NCBI GenBank assembly: GCA_033980235.1
Contig: CM067069.1
Location: 35,889,992-35,953,991 of the forward strand
Length of the DNA stretch: 64,000 nucleotides
Direction: 5' to 3'
Source: Diadema setosum
Taxonomy: Eukaryota; Echinodermata; Echinoidea; Diadematoida; Diadematidae
This document shows, piece after piece, positions 41,776 through 54,239 of the stretch (the first letter of the stretch is position 1; every line of letters begins with the position of its first letter). The translations under genes were made by a program, and so were the position numbers. A model generated the notes under the pieces. The model saw only the letters and a program-made list of their open reading frames with translations, was not told where the DNA came from and did not search any database.

Positions 41776-43496
41776 ACCGGGTGTCCCCCCCCCCAAAAAA
41801 AAAGCGGAACGGTGGATTTTAAGTACCTTGCGTTTTAAAAGTGATATATTTTTTGACATCATTAGAAAGAGCATCTTCCGCAAAATACAATGATACCAAA
41901 ATCATTAAATTTGGTTCAGCACTTTTTATTCCACGTCAATTTCTGTAAATTCAGTCATTTTCAAATTTCGCCGGATTTTTCCGACTTATGAGATAATAAT
42001 TTGACCGCGACACGCGACCCATACGGTGAATACTGGTAAGCTCGGTGATATAGTTTCTTCATTTATTTTGGTATCTTTGGTAAGAATTTGTGAATGGGTC
42101 TGGGATATTCCATTGTATTTACGGGTGTGAGCCCTATAGTGGAGGTCATATTTCTCATTTGACTTTTTAACATCATAAATGTGTTTTTGATGATATATGC
42201 CCCTACATCATATGGGAAATTACACATTCAAGGGTTATAAAGCTTCTCAAAGGGACACTTGAAAATCATGCCCTTTGGGGTTAAAAAAAAAATAAATCTT
42301 GCAGTGTTGATCAGTTCTTCAGAAGATGAATACATAGATGCAGGCAGTAATCCTTGATGATTGGGGTGTCATCATCACCTTATTGCCTACAAAGTACTTT
42401 AAAAGACTTTGTTTTGTCAAACAGACTATATAACTTTATGAATTTTGACCTGTTTCAGTGGTAGCCAAAACAAAGAAATACATTAGAATAACACAGTCAT
42501 TCAAAGTTGTGTGTTACTGATGACTGCTATGTACAAAGATCTAGTACCACAACAGCATAATAAGAAAAAAAAAATTGTAGCCAAGCAGAACGGGGGGGGG
42601 GGGGGGAGGGTAGAGGAGAGGGGTGGGGGGGGGGGAGGAAGGAAGAGATCTGACACAATAGATCAACATATTGAAGGGTTTGTTTGCAAAAACCGATAAG
42701 TCCATATTTGCCAAATGGAGATATTTGCGTTAAAAGGTCAAGAAAAATAAAGAGAATAATAAGAAAAGTTTTGATTCTTTTGGCCATAACCAAAATATAC
42801 CTCTATATGTAGTACCCAATATATCATTCAAAAGGTATTATTTTGTACTTTATGACAGACATCGTACTTCAAAATCTTCAAAAATGGACTTATCGGTTTT
42901 TGCAAACAAACTCTTCATATATAAACCAGCAGAGCTTGTATGGGATGAATACTTCCCATAGACTTGTGTGCATTGCATGCATCCTCTAGAGGGCTCACAC
43001 CCATTAATATTTCCCCATAGGGATGTGTGTTAAAAATCAAATTTCAAAAAATTCTGTAAAATAGCTGGAAGAAATGAGGTGTTTCAACTTCACTAACCTG
43101 AATAAGTGAGATATACCCTTTCATCCATCCAATTTTCAGAGTGGATTCTTCCGCCCAAATTCTGTCCAGGGGTCCGCAAAGCCAGACTACGAGTTCTTGT
43201 CACTCAAAAAAATCACCTATTTTCCGTACACGTACCCAATAAAATATAGTCTCCTCAAATTCCATCAGAAAAGCTTTCATCTTCCAACCAAAATGCAGTT
43301 TGGAGAGGAATTCATACTCAATATCTACAGCTACAGCTGTATTTAGTTTCTTGCCAAACTACATCATTGATTTTTAAATAATATTTTTCTTCATTTATTT
43401 TGGTATCTTTGGTACGAATTTGTGAAGGGGTCTGGGATATCCCATTGTATTTACGGGTGTGAGCCCTACACCTTTCACAATGGGCGCGGACCAGGA

Positions 43497-43504
<8 letters not shown>

Positions 43505-43538
<34 letters not shown>

Positions 43539-43552
43539 TGTGTCTGTGTGTG
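43505..43552. repeat. (GT)n microsatellite
   Basis: Near-perfect GT repeat between two short inverted GGGCGCG/CGCGCCC words, inside the long-TIR element. Confidence 0.9.
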
Positions 43553-43697
43553 TGCGCGCCCAATGTGAAAGCTGTATCTTTTGTTGACATGGATCAACGA
43601 GCTTACACAATTCACCGTATGGAACGTTCGTCGCACCCAAATTATTATCTCATAATCCGGCGAAATTTGAAAATAACTGCATTTACAGAAATTGTAT

Positions 43698-44815
43698 TGT
43701 ATTGTTTTGTACTTATTCAGACAAATCAAAAACAAAATGTCTAGGGGTGCAAAAAAAAGGTACGAATACCCATGCATGTCTGCACCCCTGGAGTACATCA
43801 TCACCAAATTAAACAAACTAAAAATTTTGATCGGTACATTCATACAAAAATCTAAATACATATAGGTAAAAATATAATACAGTTATTGTAAAATGACAAT
43901 GAAATCAAACTCTGGCCTTCGGAACACCAATATATTGCACAAAGATGGGTAACCAGTATAAAATGTAAATAAGTGATATTGCAAGAGAGGAATAATCATC
44001 TAAGACAACAAACCGTATTGCAGGGTATGCTAGCGGAATATTAAAATATGGACGAATACATTAACAAAAAAAGTCTATATGCACATTAATATTGCACCAG
44101 ACAGAATAAGGTTAAAAACTCACCAAATGAAACTTATATGTTATACATGATACATTGTAAAATGAATTCACATACATAAAAATTGTCTTAATAAATATCT
44201 AAAGCGAGAAAGAGATGTACTGGCTACAATGTTACTTGGCAATGAATTCCATTCTTGTGAAGTCTTGAGTTAAAAAAGAACATTTGAAATGATCAGTTCT
44301 TGCAAACGGGATATATACTTTCTTATTATGATCATTTCTACCAAATCTGTTCTCTCGTGTAGTTTTGTCCAGTGTTCACTATATCATTTATCATTTTGTA
44401 AAGCATTATAAGTCTGAAATACTTACGTCTTGTAATTAATTTCGAGAAATGTATCTTTTGCAACAACGTATCATAACCTGTTTCCCAGTCACGAAACAAT
44501 AATCTAACAAACCTCTTCTGAACACGCTCAAGTACGTTAATGTGAGATAATCTGTATGGATCCCATGCAGCAGCACAATATTCTAAACATGGATGTATAA
44601 GTGAATTATATAAACTGATTAAAACATGTGAGGGACAATGTAAAAAATTCCTTTTTATAACACCAATAATTCTTCTACATTTAACATACATTTCATTACA
44701 ATGATCGTTCCAGATGAGTGTTTCATTAATAATTATTCCTAGATATTTTCTGAATGAGTTATACTTATTTTTTTTTCATATAAAACATAATCATAATCAT
44801 ATTTTGTTTATTTGG
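43698..44815 (-). mobile_element. non-LTR retrotransposon 3' fragment inserted in the right TIR
   Basis: The minus frame 44691-44338 reads LISLYNSLIHPCLEYCAAAW and LERVQKRFVRLLFRDW, the C-terminal half of an APE-type reverse transcriptase. The 3' end on the minus strand carries an ACAATACAATAC-type tail near 43700. The TIR sequence resumes on both sides, so the borders are set by comparison with the intact left TIR. Confidence 0.8.
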
Positions 44816-44975
44816 CGTAGAATAAAAAGAACTGAACCAAATTATGGAATGATTTTTGTATCATTGTCTTTCGCGGAAGATGATCTTTCTAATGACGTCA
44901 AAAAATAATATTATATAACTTTTAGAACGCAAGGTACTGAAAATCCACCGTTCCGCTTTTTTTGGGACACCCGGT

Positions 44976-45231
44976 ATATACTTTTTACATTAATTTTTGG
45001 AATCACGAGCACGTGGTAGTTAAGGTTACAAACGTAAACAATTGCGTGAACCAGGTGGCGATGTCAAACCACAAAAAGTGGCTGAAGAGAGATTCTTGCT
45101 TTGAAGAATATAGGAAACATCACTATACACAATGCGACGGTCAAGGATATGCGTATTCATTTTAGATCACTCTAATGACCGCAAATGCCCAATGTAGCCA
45201 TAGGAAAAAAGACAATGACTGCTGGTGATTT

Positions 45232-45272
<41 letters not shown>

Positions 45273-45641
45273 AGGGAGGGAGGGAGAGAATCTTCGTTGA
45301 GACTGTGCGGAGAGGTAACGGCGTTGACAAGACCACTAGTAAATCAGTGCCGTATATTTAGTATACGGCACTGAAGTAAATGAGTGAGGAGCGCCCTCTA
45401 CAGTAACTCTTATGTAAGTCCCTACATCTTTTCTACCTTGAGGCTAGGACATGTACAGTGTTAACACAATTACCTAATGACTAAACTACACAAGTACAGA
45501 TGAAACTATGAGTAATGCATCTATCATAAGCGAAATCAAATGGTAACCGGATAAGAACATACGGTTATAAAAGAGAAGTTTTGAAGCTTATATCCAGCCA
45601 AACGTGCGTCGTTGAAACGAAGCGCTGTCATTGTTTTCTCT

Positions 45642-45676
<35 letters not shown>

Positions 45677-46210
45677 AGAATTGATCATTCGATAGCTTGA
45701 CTCTTTGCTGTTTTTTTTTATCAAGGTGACAAAGTGATTGGTCAAAGTTATTCTTTTTCATTTACAGAAATGAAAATGAACCGAAGCAATTTGAATTCTA
45801 TCATTTACTAGACACAGACATGTTTTGTACAGCTGCCATCATGATGGCATATCAGTGTCGGACAGGGAATCAATGTCAACTTATCTTATGCACTATGATG
45901 CATTTTACACAATCATATCAATCATTATCCATGTTTGGTGAAATATGAGCTTTTAGTAATTATTGAATTTCATGATTTTAACGTATCGTCAGTTTGCGAA
46001 ATGGGATACTCTAACACATTTGAAAACAAAATTCTCCAGCACGTGATTCTGACTGCTGAATGAGACAATTGGGCAAGTGATGAAAAAATTGCCCACATCG
46101 ACGTAAATTACAATAATGATAATAACAATGACAATTGCATTATTATGACGCTTTTTGTTTGTGTTTCTAAGCGCACAAATAAGCAGTGAATTGATTGTGG
46201 AGACATGACC
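44976..46210. other. no gene seen; microsatellites and a small palindrome
   Basis: It contains a (GA)n run at 45234-45288, a palindrome cagtgccgtata/tatacggcactg at about 45347-45375, and poly-T at about 45646-45674. Confidence 0.6.
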
Positions 46211-46470
46211 AAAGAAATCATGGGCATACATTCTAGGCCAGGATTCGAACCTACGACCTCCTGATATCTGGACAGGCGTCTTATCCACTAGATCAGGAGA
46301 TCGTAGGTTCGAATCCTGCCTAAATATGTATGCTCATGATTTCTTTTGTCATTATACTACTAGACCACTTATCAATTCAGTGCTTGTTTACGTCGATGTA
46401 GGGCAATTTGTTAACAAGTTGAAATAAAAACAATTTGACGGAAGAATTTTATGAATTTGAACAGAGACGA
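46211..46470. mobile_element. two tRNA-SINE copies head to head, forming an inverted repeat
   Basis: The arm 46211-46265 is the near reverse complement of 46291-46345. The minus strand carries an almost complete tRNA-like head (ctagtggataagacgcctgt ... ggttcgaatcc). The plus strand carries only its 3' half, then the SINE body (gtgcttgtttacgtcgatgtagggcaattt, 46380 on) that is also present at 5235-5345 and 5503-5550. Confidence 0.7.
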
Positions 46471-46499
46471 TTGTTGTTCAAATCATCAGTTTACAGAAA

Positions 46500-46855
46500 A
46501 TTAGTACAGCCCGTAAAAGAACGGGTGCACGTCACGAGACCGACACCCACGAGTCACACAGTCCACGAGTCATACAGGTCACAAGTCATATACAGCCCAG
46601 CCCACGAGCACGGACGAGTTATACAGTTCACGAGTCATACAGACCATGAGTTCGACACTGTGGTATCAAGGCCGACGAGACCGACACATTAAGCCCCGTG
46701 TTGTATCTGTCGAACTTGTGGGCTGTTTTTACCTCGTGTCGAACTCATGGGCTGTGTGACTCGTGAGCTGTATAACTCGTGGACCTGTTTTCAATGTCGA
46801 TCTCGTGGGCTGTATGACTCGTGGGTGCCGGTCTAGTGGGATGACCCCGAAAGAA
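46500..46855. repeat. foldback cluster of cacgagtcatacag repeats
   Basis: The left half repeats cacgagtcatacag and gaccgacac. The right half repeats the complements ctgtatgactcgtgg and tgtcgaact. The turning point is about 46690. The whole block can fold back on itself and has no coding sense. Confidence 0.8.
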
Positions 46856-46859
46856 CTCT

Positions 46860-48744
46860 ACCCCGTTGCGTGTCTGCTGTATATACACATGGCATGAGCA
46901 GGGTATTTAAAGGAAAACAGTGGGGAGCACATTCCATACTTATATGATTGAAAACCTTAATAATCAAATAAGGAAGACACTGGATACAGCGGATACTGCT
47001 AACATAAGCTAAGTTAACTTAAAGTTAAGTAGTGTTTAACCCTTTCCTATTATCCTATTCACATTCATATGCGTTTTTCTGCTGCTTTACGTAACCTGCA
47101 TAAATAAAAACAACAAGTCGCCAAAACAATGGCTTTTAGTTATCAAATGGCAGATTCTGAAAGAGCAAATTCCTGAAAGTTCAACCATTCTTATCAAGAA
47201 AGAGGGAACAAGTGAGGGCGCTACCACCACAGCGATAGGCGGCGGAGGCGCACTGGTGATTTGAAACACTGGTGATTTGAAAGCATCATCTCAATGCAAA
47301 TGGATTTTCCTAACTAATCTAAATATTGGAAAGAAAGTAGAGCCTTTGAAAACAAATTGTTTGAGAAGTAAAGGGATCTGCATATCACAATCTACATTCA
47401 ATTATTTAATCTCACCCAGTGGTCCCCTGTGCAATGAATAGGACACAAAACCCGATAGCAATCATTATACCGTAAGAGGGAATAATGGATTAGGATAAAA
47501 TCCTACACACTTGTATGCAAAAGCATCATCTTTTCAAAAGTTATGAGAGTTGAACGTGAAGAGTACATGTGTAAAAGGTTATCTTGATAAGAAAGGAACA
47601 GGTACCTCTAAACTTTAAAAACATACATAATCCTTCAGATATTAAGTAAAAAGTAATGTTCGATAAAAACTGTTAAAAAGACGATTTCCCATTCATCTTA
47701 GGATCCCAAAGTTTAGAATCAGAAGAATTGCTTTTTTAAAAGAAAATATAGAGAGTTAATATTTTATTAGGTTTGCCCATTTTACCTATTATGAGTCCTC
47801 ACGTAAAGTCTGGTCGCAAGACTTCTTATTGTTTTTGTTTTTTGATGCACGGTCAAATGTTACATGTGTCACGTTCCCAACAGACCTTGTTTATACTGCC
47901 TTTGATTGCGCCGTTACATTTATCACAAACTCTGATCCCCATCAACATCCGGGAGGCAGATCTTCTAATTTCATAACGCCTATCGGGCACTGGCAAGAAA
48001 CAAACAAACAAACAAACAAAAATTTCAGTATATTTCAAGTTGATTTCGAACAACTTTGTAAGTTTACTTACAGATCAGTGAAGGTTGCAAAAAAAAAAAA
48101 AAAAAAATCTGGAAATGAATTTCCCCCAGTAAACGGCTACAGTGAGTTATCTTTACACGAAATAAGGTTCGCATAATTTCGGAGATACATTTTCTGATAA
48201 ACAAACCTTCGGAATAAGGAACCTTTGAAATAACGCCACATTAATGTTCAGATTAACGAACCCTATTCCAATTTCATTTTTTTAAAGGCTATAGGTATGG
48301 GCATTTGTGTGTCTTGGGATAATGAACCTTCGGAACAACGAACATCACCCAAATAAACAGCAATTCAGTCACAAATATGTCGCAAATGATAGATGACGTC
48401 GGGTAGTAATGGTGCCATTCTTAAGAAGTCTGTGAATGGTCACATATCACTTAATATTTCACTTAATATTGGAGTGTATTTCAACATTTGCAGTGAGAAA
48501 AGAAATTACATGATAATATCTTCGTCATTTAGTCATTACAGAATCAGTCTCATTAGCATTGGCACTTTTTTGGGTGGAACAATAGTTTAATGGTTAATTA
48601 TTTGAAACTCATATCTAGACTTTGCATACACCGCAAAACGATGTAAAATGCCAAGCAATCATATTATGATTTTTTTTTTCTTTATTGTATTCATCGTACG
48701 TGTACCGGATGATGCATTGGAATCACAAGTGTTTTAAGCCGTGG
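46860..48744. other. no gene seen; accttcggaataa repeat near 48175-48350
   Basis: The interval holds a copy of the cgaaccttcggaataa repeat seen at 6850-7075. Nothing else recognised. Confidence 0.5.
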
Positions 48745-48922
48745 TCACAACTCGCCGTACTTGCTAAGTGCGTGCTGTCTACTTGCAAAAACGTGGACAA
48801 AATTTGGGGATCCGTACGTAGTAAGTACCGCCTCGGTACGGATTTTGGAGCACGCAGACACGCCGTAGCACTTTTAAGACACGAGGAACTTTCGCTGCGT
48901 TCGGGCTACGGATTCGCCCTAA

Positions 48923-50049
48923 CAGTCAGTCCGCAGCACGTATGCTAATGAGCCGATCCGGCAAGATTTATGCAGCACTCTCGTTGACGATCTTTGCGTT
49001 CGAAAGGTGCACGTCTCGTCGTGCGAGATTTTGCGAGACTTTGATAGGGCTATGGTCTTCATAGTGTAGCGACTTGTACATACATTTGTCATATGGCTAC
49101 AAGTCACGGTAAATTGTTCTCCAGACTTTGATCTTTATTTTGATACTAAATTTGCGTATAACATCGGATCTTATCATGACTATATATCAGTTGAATTTGC
49201 TTAAATTTTACCTGCTTTTCACGGAAGATTTTGTCGTCTAAAGTTCTTTTTTGGTTCCTGACCGGATTAAGAAACTGTTGTTTCTGATTTTGGCTTTTTG
49301 GTAGAGAGGAAACTTAGATGCTCATCATATGTTGGAGTCAAGGAGACGCAAGCATGATTTATACTAGTTTTTTCCGTTTTGAAATGTCTGTAAAATTCAC
49401 TCTTAAGCCGGAAGTATGCTCCGCACTAAGTGTACAGTGGCGCGAAAGAGCTCTCTCATTGGACAGTGCTTGCATTCAGCACTTGAACTACACGCGTGCC
49501 AAGAAACCGCGAGTGGCATGAAACCGTTACGTAGCAGCGTAATGACGTAATGTAAGCGCTGAATGCAAGCGCTGTCCAATGAGAGAGCTTACTCTTGAGA
49601 TTACACGGTTTCAAGCTGATCAGCACTGACATCGATGTATACTTTACTGGTTCCTGACCGGATTAAGCAACAAATTGTCAAGATATTTACATGGATACAA
49701 AGATTAGGAGATGGACTTCCAAATAAAGCATTTTCATTGAGACGCAAGGTGAATTTGATATTTTTTGACGTCTTGAACGTGTACTGCACGAATTACTTTT
49801 TTCATCATTTTTCAAGCTCAAATTACGCTATGATATTTTTCATTTACAATAATTTGAGTAACATGTGACGATAGTTTACATATTTTCCTTGAATTTGATA
49901 CCAAATTTGTGAACATAAGGTGTATTTTTGTTGCCGAAAGCCCAAAGACAAAATCCCCTTACGCAGCTCATTACGTATGCAAGCCTAGAGCGGGCTTGCA
50001 TACGAGTTGAATAAATACGAGCGAATTATCGGGTGCTGCGGACTGACTG
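48923..50049. repeat. inverted CAGTCAGTCCGCAGCAC pair enclosing smaller repeats
   Basis: CAGTCAGTCCGCAGCAC (48923-48939) pairs with its complement at 50033-50049. Inside is a ~32-bp inverted pair (49449-49480 with 49558-49589) and a direct repeat, ggttcctgaccggattaag (about 49253 and 49649). This may be a composite of foldback elements. Confidence 0.55.
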
Positions 50050-50053
50050 CTAA

Positions 50054-50175
50054 TAGTCCATGGGCCAGGTCAGGGTACCACCAAAAGGGACAAAACCTTT
50101 GTGGTGCCGTTCTGTTTGTTAGGCATATATAAGTGTATCAAACTATGATAGCAATTCCAAATGAGTAGCTTAGGC
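50054..50175 (+). repeat. dispersed repeat 'tagtccatgggccagg', copy 3
   Basis: It matches 15841-15965 in the same orientation. It ends shortly before the large palindrome begins. Confidence 0.7.
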
Positions 50176-50359
50176 ATGAAAAATGCAGTCTTTAATCAAT
50201 GCATTCTGAGCTTTAATAATCAGCCCGCGCGTCTGAATCAAGACTATACACAGAACGACAAAGCACGGTCTCTACGGAGCGCACTGTTTTGAACGCCGTG
50301 TATCTCTCACAGAACTCAGTTCTGTGCAAAGAGGTTCTATATAGAGTAAGCGCTCACCA

Positions 50360-51480
50360 TTCAGTGCGTACAAATGAAAACGGGGCCAATTGAACAGTGG
50401 CGCGCGCGCACGAAAGAGGTCGACTACCAGAAGCCCGAACCCGGAAGTGCCTGTAGTAATACACGTAAAGTACAGCTTCGAAGATGGGGTTGGGTTGGAA
50501 AAATCATTCTAATTTTAAGGAAAATCATTATTTGTCCATATGCCTCCTGATTTTATAAGTAAGATACATTCTCAACACAGTATACGTGTTTTGATGAAAA
50601 AAGGACTTGCTCTAATGTGTCAAATATGTGCCTTAACATGAAGCCAAAATTGCCAAACAGGCATTCATGCATTCATACTACATATAAAGACTGCAGAAAG
50701 GTACAGTGTATACTCTTTGGTATGGGAGTACTGATTTCACATAATATACGTCACTTAGAAACATCAGACACACATAAAACACACACTCCCACACGCATAC
50801 AGCACACACTCCCACACACACACACCCACACTCACAACAAACACACACATACGCACACACACGTACACACCCAACCACATTTTTTTTCAAATTCCAACAC
50901 ACATACACACACACACACACACAGTGTGTTTTGTGTGTGTGTGTGTGTGTGTGTAGGAATTTGAAAAAAAAAGTGGTTTGGTGTGAACATGTGTGTGCGT
51001 ATGTGTGTGGGTGGGTGTGGGAATGCGTGTTGTATGTGTGTGGGAGTGTGTGTTGTATGTGTGTCTGATGTTTCTAAGTGACATATATTGTGTGAAATCA
51101 GTACTCCCATACCACAGAGCATACACTGTACCTTTCTGCAATCTTTATTATGTAGTATGAATGCATAAATGCCTGTTTGGCAATTTTGGCTTCATGTTAA
51201 GGCACAAATTTGACACATTAGAGCAAGTCCTTTTTTCATCAAAACACGTATACTGTGTTGAGAATATATCTCTCTTATAAAATCCGGAGGCATATGGACA
51301 AATATTGATTTTCCTTAAAATTAGAATGATTTTTCCAACCCAACCTCATCTTCGAAACTGTACTTTACGTGTATTACTATAGGCACTTCCGGGTTCAGTC
51401 TTCTGGTAGTCGACCTGTTTGCTAATGGCGGCGGGTCGTTCAATTGGCCCCGCTTCTGTATGCGAGCGCGCGCTCTTATA
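50360..51480. repeat. large palindrome, arms about 550 bp
   Basis: The left arm (about 50360-50915) and right arm (about 50940-51480) are close reverse complements. For example cggggccaattgaac pairs with gttcaattggccccg, and tacacgtaaagtaca with tgtactttacgtgta. The centre near 50927 is a CA run turning into a GT run. Arm differences are mostly single bases and microsatellite lengths. Confidence 0.9.
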
Positions 51481-53959
51481 GAACCTCTTTGGTTCTGTGG
51501 TATCTCTCCGTGGAGTCACAGTCTACGTTCAAGGCAGCCGAGGCCATATCAAAAGGCTGTTCTGCATGGTACCTCTCTTTATGTAGGAAAAAATGTATGG
51601 AATGGGAGACGTTACCGCAAAACGGTATTTTCTTATTATTCATTGTCATTCATTTTCTCGCTAAAATACCCATGGAAATTTCTTTCTACGATAAGTTGCT
51701 ACATTCCGCTGTGCATATTTTCATATCTTTTGCCGAGCAAGAAATAACAATTTAACGTTGTTTTCATACAGTTTTATAGCCAATTTAAGGGCTTCATCTG
51801 GATAAGTGACTATTGTATCAATGAATATTTAAGACATAGCCTAATCAAGGCTTACATATTATGATAAGATAAGTGATAATAAATTTCCTGTTTGAAAGAA
51901 CAATGAAAATTGGAATTATGGAGTAATCACTATAAAGATGGCAGTTCAAAATGACAAGATCATACAGAGCGGAAGAGTAATGATGTATATTCCATTATAA
52001 ATTATGAAGTTAGATTACAGCGTCAAACAAGGTATTTGCAGATCTTGATACCAGCAAATGACCGCGGTCGTGGCCCCAACGGTTGTGTAAAGCAAGGGAA
52101 TTGGAGGGTTTTGCCCATTCCCATTTCTAGACTTTTACCCCAAACCCAGACTTTGGTTTTTTTACTTGGACATCACATTTTCAGATTTATCAGATATTGA
52201 GTAAGTCAGTCAACAATTAAAGAAATTATCCTTTTTTTTTTGGGGGGGGGGGGTTGTTAATTGTGCTTTTCGAAATTTGGTTATCCTAGCATGACGGATG
52301 GCAAGGAGCAAAGTAATTTCGATTTAGCAATTCTATTTGTTTCTCGGTATCTACTTGGATTTTTGTTTTTATACCTTGTGTCAGAGGGGATCGTTATGAA
52401 AATTCTTCCTTGTTCCAGACTTATGAAACTCCACCAAGAAGCAATTGCTCTGAAAATTCTGACAAATACTCTGCAACAAACACTAATTTGCTCCGTCGAC
52501 TTATAGCTCTATTTGCATTTGCGGACATTTGCTACTCCCCAGTTATATCGAGGCTTGCTGACTTTCTGAAGTTGCATGGCGGTGATCAATAAAAACAAAA
52601 CAGAAAAATAAAGCCGCCCCAAAACTCTCTCTTTTCGATTAACGCCCATAATATACATCTGCGTGCCTATTTTGTGTTTGCTCTTTAGTTTGTTTGAATT
52701 AAAATTAGTGTTCGTTTTTCGTTTATCTTTTGGTATGATTATCATGGCACTATCTATCATATTTCCTGTCACTTTATCCTTTCCATTAAGTGTCGAAGTA
52801 AATTTGCTCTGAAGAGTGTTTCGTATATAGTAACATTAACTCACCCGTTTTGCAGAATTATTAGTATTAAGAAGGATGTTTTGCTATCTCTCGTTGCGCT
52901 CTTAATTTTGGTGAATAGATATCTCGCTATTGGCGTGTTGGTACTTGGGAGTTGTTTGTTAAGGTGTCTGTGTCTAAATGATATCGAAATGTTGGTGATG
53001 ATAGTGGCTCTGATTATTTGGAGTAGTACAGAATATTTGATTACGAATATTGTAATCATGATTTTAACAAAGGGTGACAGATACGATTTCGCCGTTGATA
53101 GTTTCCTTTGAAATGCCGGAGGTTTTTTTTTTTTTTTTCACGCTTTCCCCCTAAATATTCCCCAAAGTGTTTATCGCATAGTTGAATAACAACTCTAAGA
53201 ACACGAAGAATGCAACAGCTCGCGTGTGTGCAATGGGGATGCCCTCACATTTGATTATGTGACAGTGGATGAATTGTTATTATCCCCAAAATAGCAAAAA
53301 TTTGGAGAGGGAGGTGCTCCGCTGATACTGAAAATTAAACTTTGCTCACTCTAAGTTTGATATCTTGTCTGATCACCTCCAAATTTGATGTCGTTTCCTG
53401 AAACTTATAACGCCTATACGTTGTATAAGATATGTTTAATTTGTGTTAAAGTATTTTGGTTACCATGGCAACAAATAAACATAAGCAAGTTCTGTTTCAC
53501 ATTTTGACCCGTTCTTAGTTTCTTGTTACTTATTATTTTATGTATTCACAACATAAAATAATAAAATTTTATACTTTTAAAGGAAGTATTCAATTATGTT
53601 TGAAATAGCTACAGCGCCCTCTTGTGTTTTGTCTTGATTTTTTTCTGTGGTAAACACCATTTTTTTTTTTAAGATTTGGACCTGTAAATGCTCCGAAAAG
53701 GACAAAATGAAGTTCACTTATTGTGTCTAGATAAATATCAACGGCAAAAAACTAGTTGCATTTTCGCGTTAACTGCCCGATATATTTTGTCTTAAAATTG
53801 GTTAATTGAATATTATTCAATGGGATTCTCTTTGTTTTCTTTGTATTTTTATGGGCTTCCCTTTTTCAGCGCTGGGATGTGACTGCCGAGTCAACTTCCA
53901 AGACGAGTAGAAGCTGGGTAATTTTGTGCAGTTTATGCTTGCTCTACTTGATTGTATAG
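51481..53959. other. no gene seen
   Basis: AT-rich sequence. A hydrophobic open frame near 52881-53111 has no start context, splice partner or homology I can name. Confidence 0.45.
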
Positions 53960-54239
53960 ATGATAATAATTATATTGGATGGCCTTGATTCATGGAATAC
54001 CAGGGAATATTGCACTCGTTAGGGCCAATATTGCACTCATCTTCGATTCGTGCAATATGGCCCTAACTTGTGCAATATTTATATAATATTGGATGGCCTT
54101 GAGATTAATACAAGGAAATATTGGACGAGCTATGCACAAATATTGGACGAGTCGAAGACGAGTCCAATATTTTGCTTAGCGAGTCCAATATTTCCTTGTA
54201 ATAATCGAAAATAGGACATCCAATATTATCATTATCATC
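53960..54239. mobile_element. 280-bp foldback element, gatgataat...attatcatc
   Basis: The left end gatgataataattatattg is mirrored by the right end ending attatcattatcatc. The inside holds two nested hairpins: gggccaatattgcac.../gtgcaatatggccc and attggacgag.../ctcgtccaat. No coding sequence. Confidence 0.75.

Larger units (their letters stand above)
41776..44975. mobile_element. 3.2-kb long-TIR element with ends ACCGGGTGTCCC
   Basis: The left end ACCGGGTGTCCC... with gcggaacggtggatttt (41776 onward) is mirrored by aaatccaccgttccgc...GGGACACCCGGT ending at 44975. The left arm is about 270 bp. The right arm matches it in two pieces (44975-44816 and 43697-43590) because a retrotransposon fragment lies between. 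The interior has a direct duplication (about 42053-42143 with 43388-43470) and an inner inverted pair (about 42675-42705 with 42890-42925). No transposase frame is recognised and no clear target duplication is visible. Confidence 0.75.

Noticed and set aside
43318..43861. His/Thr-rich open frames
   Set aside because: They read through a (GT)n microsatellite.
50617..51141. Open frames with long His-Thr or Cys-Val runs
   Set aside because: CA/GT microsatellite at the centre of the palindrome.
52881..53111. Hydrophobic 76-codon open frame as a small membrane protein
   Set aside because: AT-rich chance hydrophobicity. No splice sites, partner exon or homology I can name.
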